Assembly: GCA_035315125.1 (NCBI GenBank)
Contig: DATFYI010000153.1
Coordinates: 1 to 9,863, forward strand
DNA length: 9,863 nucleotides
From: DATFYI01 sp035315125
GTDB taxonomy: Bacteria; Chloroflexota; Anaerolineae; Anaerolineales; Anaerolineaceae
Direction: 5' to 3'
Part shown: one piece after another, positions 7,112 through 9,863 of the stretch
How positions within the stretch are numbered: the first letter of the stretch is position 1
Layout of the letters: the number at the start of each line of letters is the position of its first letter
Translations under genes and position numbers: made by a program
Notes under the pieces: generated by a model
Database searches by the model: none
Told to the model about the DNA's origin: nothing
What the model saw: the letters and a program-made list of their open reading frames with translations, nothing else

Positions 7112-7169
7112 TGCCAGGTCGAATTGGTAATAAATAGAACCATTTATCGTTATGAATAAGTGCCAGGTC
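7112..7169 (+). repeat. Pair of 9-bp direct repeats TGCCAGGTC in the aminomutase leader
   Basis: Identical TGCCAGGTC copies lie at 7112-7120 and 7161-7169, with starts 49 bp apart. Both are just downstream of the candidate promoter and upstream of the aminomutase start. The placement would suit a repressor that contacts two sites on nearly the same face of the helix. No known regulator is recognised from the sequence. Confidence 0.5.
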
Positions 7170-7235
7170 TAAATGATGACCATTGCATAAAACTGGCTGG
7201 ATTTCAGGTAATAATTTCCTTTTAGGAGTTCACAC

Positions 7236-8567
7236 ATGTCATCTGCTCCTTTTCTGTCACGACGCGCCTCTATCTATCAGGATGTTCCGGATGAAAAATG
7301 GAACGATTGGCGCTGGCAGCTCAGCCATCGTTTAAATTCTGTCAAAGATTTTGAAGATATTTTTCTTCTGACAGACAGTGAGTGCCAGGCTCTTAACACA
7401 TCTGGCCTGTTTCGGGTAGACATTACACCCTACTTTGCTTCGCTGATCTATCCCGACGATCCAAACGATCCAATCCGCAAGCAGGTCATCCCCTCTGCGG
7501 GTGAAATTGTACCCTTTACCGGTATGATGGAGGATTCACTGGCGGAAGATGCTCATTCACCGGTGCCCGGATTGGTTCACCGTTATCCCGATCGTATCTT
7601 GATGTTGGTGACAACTCAATGTGCCTCTTACTGTCGCTATTGCACGCGCTCACGCATTGTGGGCGATCCAGCCGCAACTTTCTCACGGGCCGATTTTGAG
7701 CGGCAAATTGATTATTTGGAACGTACCCCGCAAGTGCGTGATGTGTTGCTTTCGGGTGGGGATCCGCTGACCCTTGCGCCAAAGTTGCTGGAAGAGCTGC
7801 TGCGCCGCATCCGAGCGATTCCGCACATCGAAATCATCCGCATTGGCACACGCGTGCCGGTCTTTATGCCTATGCGGGTCACTCAGGAATTGTGTGATAT
7901 GCTGCAACAGTTCCACCCGCTCTGGATGAATATTCATGTCAATCACCCGAATGAGATCACGGCTGAGCTGGCGGAAGCCTGCGATAAACTGACCCGGGCC
8001 GGCATTCCTCTGGGCAACCAGTCCGTTTTGTTAGCAGGTATTAACGATTGTGTGCATATCCAACGCCAGTTGGTGCACGATCTGGTGCGGATTCGCGTCC
8101 GTCCGTATTATCTCTACCAGTGTGATCTGGTTGAAGGTGCCGGTCACTTTCGCACGCCGGTTGCCAAAGGCATTGAAATCATGGAAGGGCTGCGCGGCCA
8201 TACATCAGGATATGCCGTACCCACCTTCGTTGTAGATGCACCGGGCGGTGGGGGAAAAGTGCCGCTGGCTCCTAATTATCTGGTCAGTACTTCAGACCAC
8301 AAGGTTGTCGTGCGGAATTTTGAAGGATATATCACTACTTACGAAGAGCCGCTTGAATATCAACCACACGATCCACAGACTTGCAAGTACTGCCAGAACA
8401 AGCGCCCGGAACCCGGTCAAGAAGGTGTAGCCGGGTTGTTGGAAACTGATCAAATGTCCATCAAACCGGAAGGTTTTGATAAGATCCACAAGAATAGAAA
8501 TGGGTCGATCTCCGATACGCAGCTACCGAGGCATGCTGAACTTGCCTCGAGCGGCGAAGAATTGTAA
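7236..8567 (+). CDS. kamA: L-lysine 2,3-aminomutase (radical SAM, PLP-dependent)
   Basis: The enzyme converts L-lysine to L-beta-lysine, used in lysine fermentation or, with an acetyltransferase, to make the osmolyte N-epsilon-acetyl-beta-lysine. The protein parallels the Clostridium subterminale enzyme, as recalled, along nearly its whole length. It has WNDWRWQ near the start, SPVPGLVHRYPDR, the iron-sulfur motif CASYCRYC (Cys129, Cys133, Cys136), Arg138 matching the lysine-carboxylate Arg134, and Asp297 and Asp334 matching the substrate aspartates 293 and 330. APGGGGK has Lys341, matching the PLP lysine 337. Keeping both aspartates argues for lysine rather than glutamate as substrate, and the length (443 aa) argues against EpmB. 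Of the zinc cysteines, Cys272, Cys383 and Cys386 are present, but the equivalent of Cys375 is not. About 25 extra C-terminal residues lie over a repeat-like sequence. The ATG at 7236 has AGGAG seven bases upstream. Confidence 0.93.
   Translation: MSSAPFLSRRASIYQDVPDEKWNDWRWQLSHRLNSVKDFEDIFLLTDSECQALNTSGLFRVDITPYFASLIYPDDPNDPIRKQVIPSAGEIVPFTGMMEDSLAEDAHSPVPGLVHRYPDRILMLVTTQCASYCRYCTRSRIVGDPAATFSRADFERQIDYLERTPQVRDVLLSGGDPLTLAPKLLEELLRRIRAIPHIEIIRIGTRVPVFMPMRVTQELCDMLQQFHPLWMNIHVNHPNEITAELAEACDKLTRAGIPLGNQSVLLAGINDCVHIQRQLVHDLVRIRVRPYYLYQCDLVEGAGHFRTPVAKGIEIMEGLRGHTSGYAVPTFVVDAPGGGGKVPLAPNYLVSTSDHKVVVRNFEGYITTYEEPLEYQPHDPQTCKYCQNKRPEPGQEGVAGLLETDQMSIKPEGFDKIHKNRNGSISDTQLPRHAELASSGEEL
8527..8560 (+). 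repeat. Palindromic repeat-like element inside the 3' end of kamA
   Basis: CGAGGCA (8527-8533) and TGCCTCG (8543-8549) form a perfect 7-bp inverted repeat around a 9-nt loop. The core CATGCTGAACTTG (8532-8544) is the same as in a dispersed palindromic element I recall from many bacterial genomes, which in this frame translates as RHAELVSAS. Here the frame reads RHAELASSGEEL and ends the protein. The coding sequence beyond the expected aminomutase end is thus plausibly repeat-derived. Identity with that repeat is from memory and was not searched. Confidence 0.5.
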
Positions 8568-8573
8568 TTAAAT

Positions 8574-8589
8574 CATCTAGTCGAAGATG
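8574..8589 (+). repeat. Small hairpin just after kamA
   Basis: CATCT (8574-8578) and AGATG (8585-8589) form a 5-bp stem with a 6-nt loop, 6 bp after the kamA stop. No U tract follows, so it is unlikely to terminate. The TCGAAGATGC it contains resembles the outer part of the repeat family seen in the end of kamA. Confidence 0.3.
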
Positions 8590-8609
8590 CAAGCCAAGGA
8601 CGTTTTGGA

Positions 8610-8640
8610 TTGGGGTGCCCTTGCCCTGCACTTTTCCCAA
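8610..8640 (+). other. Imperfect hairpin between kamA and the reductase gene
   Basis: TTGGG (8610-8614) can pair with CCCAA (8636-8640), and GTGC (8615-8618) with GCAC (8628-8631), giving a 9-bp stem with a TTTT bulge on the 3' side and a 9-nt loop. It stops 9 bases before the ribosome binding site of the next gene. It is a weak candidate for a control or stability element. Confidence 0.3.
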
Positions 8641-8649
8641 CCAGCACCG

Positions 8650-8655
8650 AGGAGG
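8650..8655 (+). promoter_or_regulatory. Ribosome binding site deciding the reductase start
   Basis: AGGAGG stands four bases before the ATG at 8660. It favours that start over an in-frame GTG at 8615, which has no such site and would add 15 residues not typical of the family. Confidence 0.75.
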
Positions 8656-8659
8656 AACT

Positions 8660-9619
8660 ATGCACTACCGTAGATTGGGTCGTTCAGGCTTAAAAGTCAG
8701 TGAGATATCGCTGGGAACCTGGATCACTTTTGGTAACCAGATCGATCAAAAAAAGGCCGGTGATTTGATCCACGCTGCCTATGATCAGGGCATCAATTAT
8801 TTTGATTCGGCCGATTCGTACGCAAACGGCAAAGCCGAAGAAGTCCTCGGACAGGCTATTCAGGGCATAGCACGCACGTCCCTGGTAATTTCATCCAAGG
8901 TCTTTTGGCCGACCTCAACCGGTCCAAACGGCCGCGGGCTTTCCCGCAAGCACATTATGGAATCGGTGCATGCTTCCTTACGCCGCCTGGGTACCGATTA
9001 TCTGGATATGTACTTCTGCCACCGTTTTGATCCGGATACACCGGTCGAAGAAGTAGTGCAGAGTATGGATATACTGATACGCCAGGGTTATATCCTTTAC
9101 TGGGGCACATCCGAATGGCAGGCTTCTCAGATTGCCATGGCCGTTGGCTATGCCAGGGAAGCCAACTTGATCCCGCCCAGTATGGAGCAGCCACAATATA
9201 ATTTATTCCACCGCCAGCGGGTTGAAATCGAGCTGGCGCCGGTTTGTAAGGAGCTTGGCATCGGTTTGACTACCTTCAGCCCGCTCTATTCCGGTATCCT
9301 GTCCGGTAAATATAATGATGGCTTTCCGCCTGACAGCCGTGCCACTCTGGGGGATATGGCCTGGGTGCGGGACCGCATTACTCCGGAGCGGATTGCAACC
9401 GTGCGCCAGCTGACTGCCTTGGCTCAGGAGTTAAACGTCACCACCTCTCAGCTTTCGATTGCCTGGCTGTTACGCCGCAAAGAGGTCACTAGCGTCATTA
9501 CCGGGGCAACACGGGTCGAGCAGCTTGATGAAAATTTGGGCTCCGCTGAGGTTTTGAACAAGCTCGATGACGATACCCTCGAGCGGATTGAAAAGATCAT
9601 GGGCAATTGTCCTGAATAA
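8660..9619 (+). CDS. Aldo/keto reductase, Kv-channel beta-subunit-like (AKR6-type)
   Basis: The product is a 319-residue NADPH-dependent reductase of aldehydes or ketones with a TIM-barrel fold, cytoplasmic, with no signal peptide or membrane segment. The start MHYRRLGRSGLKVSEISLGTW is typical. The catalytic tetrad is complete: Asp49 and Tyr54 in FDSADSYANG, Lys80 in SSKVFW and His121 in YFCHRFDPDTP. The stretches YWGTSEW, NLIPPSMEQPQYNLFHRQRVE, FSPLYSGILSGKYNDGFPPDSRA and the late cofactor loop VITGATRVEQLDENL closely follow Kv-beta and YghZ-like proteins. Kv-beta itself has Asn where His121 stands, so this one should be a normal enzyme. The natural substrate cannot be read from the sequence. 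It lies 92 bp after kamA on the same strand, perhaps co-transcribed, though no shared pathway is evident. It ends with a TAA TGA double stop. Confidence 0.92.
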   Translation: MHYRRLGRSGLKVSEISLGTWITFGNQIDQKKAGDLIHAAYDQGINYFDSADSYANGKAEEVLGQAIQGIARTSLVISSKVFWPTSTGPNGRGLSRKHIMESVHASLRRLGTDYLDMYFCHRFDPDTPVEEVVQSMDILIRQGYILYWGTSEWQASQIAMAVGYAREANLIPPSMEQPQYNLFHRQRVEIELAPVCKELGIGLTTFSPLYSGILSGKYNDGFPPDSRATLGDMAWVRDRITPERIATVRQLTALAQELNVTTSQLSIAWLLRRKEVTSVITGATRVEQLDENLGSAEVLNKLDDDTLERIEKIMGNCPE

Positions 9620-9643
9620 TGATCTATGGGCAGCGAATTGATG

Positions 9644-9672
9644 AAGGGTTATTGTCCAGGACAATAACCCTT
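9644..9672 (+). terminator. Long inverted repeat, probable terminator after the reductase gene
   Basis: AAGGGTTATTGTCC (9644-9657) and GGACAATAACCCTT (9659-9672) are perfect 14-bp arms around a single base, which in RNA would fold as about 13 bp with a 3-nt loop. It begins 24 bases after the stop codon. The following U tract is short (CCCTTTG), so termination may be weak or aided by other factors. The motifs of the next promoter start directly after it. Confidence 0.65.
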
Positions 9673-9688
9673 TGACCGTTTGCATGGC

Positions 9689-9697
9689 TGGTATAAT
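9689..9697 (+). promoter_or_regulatory. Extended -10 promoter of the gene at the right edge
   Basis: TGGTATAAT is a perfect extended -10 (TGn plus TATAAT). A TTGACC lies upstream at 9672-9677, but at only 14 bp spacing, so the extended -10 probably carries recognition. The predicted start point, about 7 bases downstream of TATAAT, falls at 9704-9705, which is the A of the next ATG. Confidence 0.75.
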
Positions 9698-9704
9698 TTC
9701 GAGA

Positions 9705-9863
9705 ATGTCTGCCACCCAGAAGAAAATCCTGGCGATTTTGTTGGTTCTATCCGGTGTTTATTTTGTACTTTTTATCTTTCCGAACCTGACCGGCGCCCAG
9801 GACCCCAACATGTTGTCGATTTTTGAAATAGACGAGTACGCCCAGTACCCACATGTGCTCGCC
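9705..9863 (+). CDS. Membrane protein N-terminus, possible GT-C family glycosyltransferase, 3'-truncated by window edge
   Basis: Fifty-three codons are visible from the ATG at 9705 and the frame remains open at the window end. The start has a short basic segment (SATQKK), then a hydrophobic helix (about residues 8-26, ILAILLVLSGVYFVLFIF) that looks like a signal anchor or first membrane span. A loop with FEIDEYAQYPHVLA follows. An acidic DE pair in the first external loop, after the first membrane helix, is the layout of GT-C enzymes such as ArnT and GT39/GT83, which move sugars from lipid carriers. That makes the assignment plausible but not proven from such a short piece. There is no Shine-Dalgarno sequence before the ATG, and the promoter position suggests a leaderless mRNA. 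Confidence 0.6.
   Translation, partial: MSATQKKILAILLVLSGVYFVLFIFPNLTGAQDPNMLSIFEIDEYAQYPHVLA

Larger units (their letters stand above)
6841..7235. other. 395-bp divergent intergenic region between hrcA and the aminomutase gene
   Basis: No protein gene of credible length or RNA gene is seen here. The left third carries the hrcA promoter, CIRCE and two small dyads. The middle is AT-rich, with homopolymer runs C7 (6993-6999) and T7 (7001-7007). The right third carries a candidate promoter, two copies of TGCCAGGTC, a weak ATAAAT/ATTTAT stem (7130-7147) and the ribosome binding site AGGAG (7224-7228) of the rightward gene. That site is preceded by TCCT, which could pair with AGGA in a 4-bp stem. 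The leader from the candidate promoter is about 125-135 nt, but I could not match it to the lysine riboswitch. Confidence 0.7.

Noticed and set aside
7102..7235. Lysine riboswitch or peptide-controlled attenuator in the kamA leader
   Set aside because: I could not find the conserved lysine riboswitch core. The tiny frames at 7152-7172 (MNKCQV) and 7173-7190 (MMTIA) lack ribosome binding sites and lysine-rich content.
7236..8567. KamA as glutamate 2,3-aminomutase or as the EF-P-modifying EpmB
   Set aside because: Both substrate aspartates (297 and 334) of lysine aminomutase are kept, which are changed in the glutamate enzyme. The protein is also longer than EpmB and carries most of the zinc-binding C-terminal part.
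8660..9619. Potassium-channel beta subunit as the literal function of the reductase
   Set aside because: The catalytic histidine is present, unlike in Kv-beta, and no channel gene is nearby; it is better described as an enzyme of the same fold group.

Overview
The window most likely comes from a bacterium of the phylum Chloroflexota, probably class Anaerolineae, with roughly balanced base composition. This is an inference from overall gene content and protein style; no database search was run. The direct evidence is an HrcA/CIRCE-controlled hrcA-grpE-dnaK-dnaJ-prmA cluster, a nicotinate phosphoribosyltransferase of the short archaeal/Chloroflexota-like type, and a clostridial-type lysine 2,3-aminomutase.

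Bases 1-987 (+) hold the 3' part of a nicotinate phosphoribosyltransferase gene (NAD salvage), whose start lies outside the window. It runs tail-to-tail into prmA with only 2 bp between the stop codons. Bases 990-6840 (-) are a heat-shock operon read in the order hrcA, grpE, dnaK, dnaJ, prmA. A near-consensus promoter (TTGACG, 17 bp, TATCAT) is followed by a perfect CIRCE operator just before hrcA. HrcA should repress its own operon when the chaperone system is not saturated. GrpE, DnaK and DnaJ form the Hsp70 folding machine, and PrmA trimethylates ribosomal protein L11. A strong 14-bp hairpin lies between dnaK and dnaJ and lacks a U tract, so it may shape transcript stability rather than terminate.

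Bases 6841-7235 are a 395-bp divergent intergenic region. It holds the operon promoter and CIRCE, two further small dyads, a candidate promoter for the rightward gene, and a pair of 9-bp direct repeats. Bases 7236-8567 (+) encode a lysine 2,3-aminomutase (radical SAM, PLP) with all substrate and cofactor residues but only three of the four zinc cysteines. Its 3' end looks like a captured palindromic repeat of the widespread type whose translation reads RHAEL. Bases 8660-9619 (+) encode a Kv-beta-like aldo/keto reductase. A long inverted repeat follows it, then an extended -10 promoter placed so close to the next ATG that the transcript should be leaderless. That last gene, cut by the window edge, begins like a membrane GT-C glycosyltransferase.

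The window is mostly conserved housekeeping genes, and I see no wholly new multi-gene system. The points most worth checking are the repeat-derived C-terminus of the aminomutase, its altered zinc site, the second dyad over the hrcA -35 box, the dnaK-dnaJ hairpin, and the leaderless gene at the right edge.
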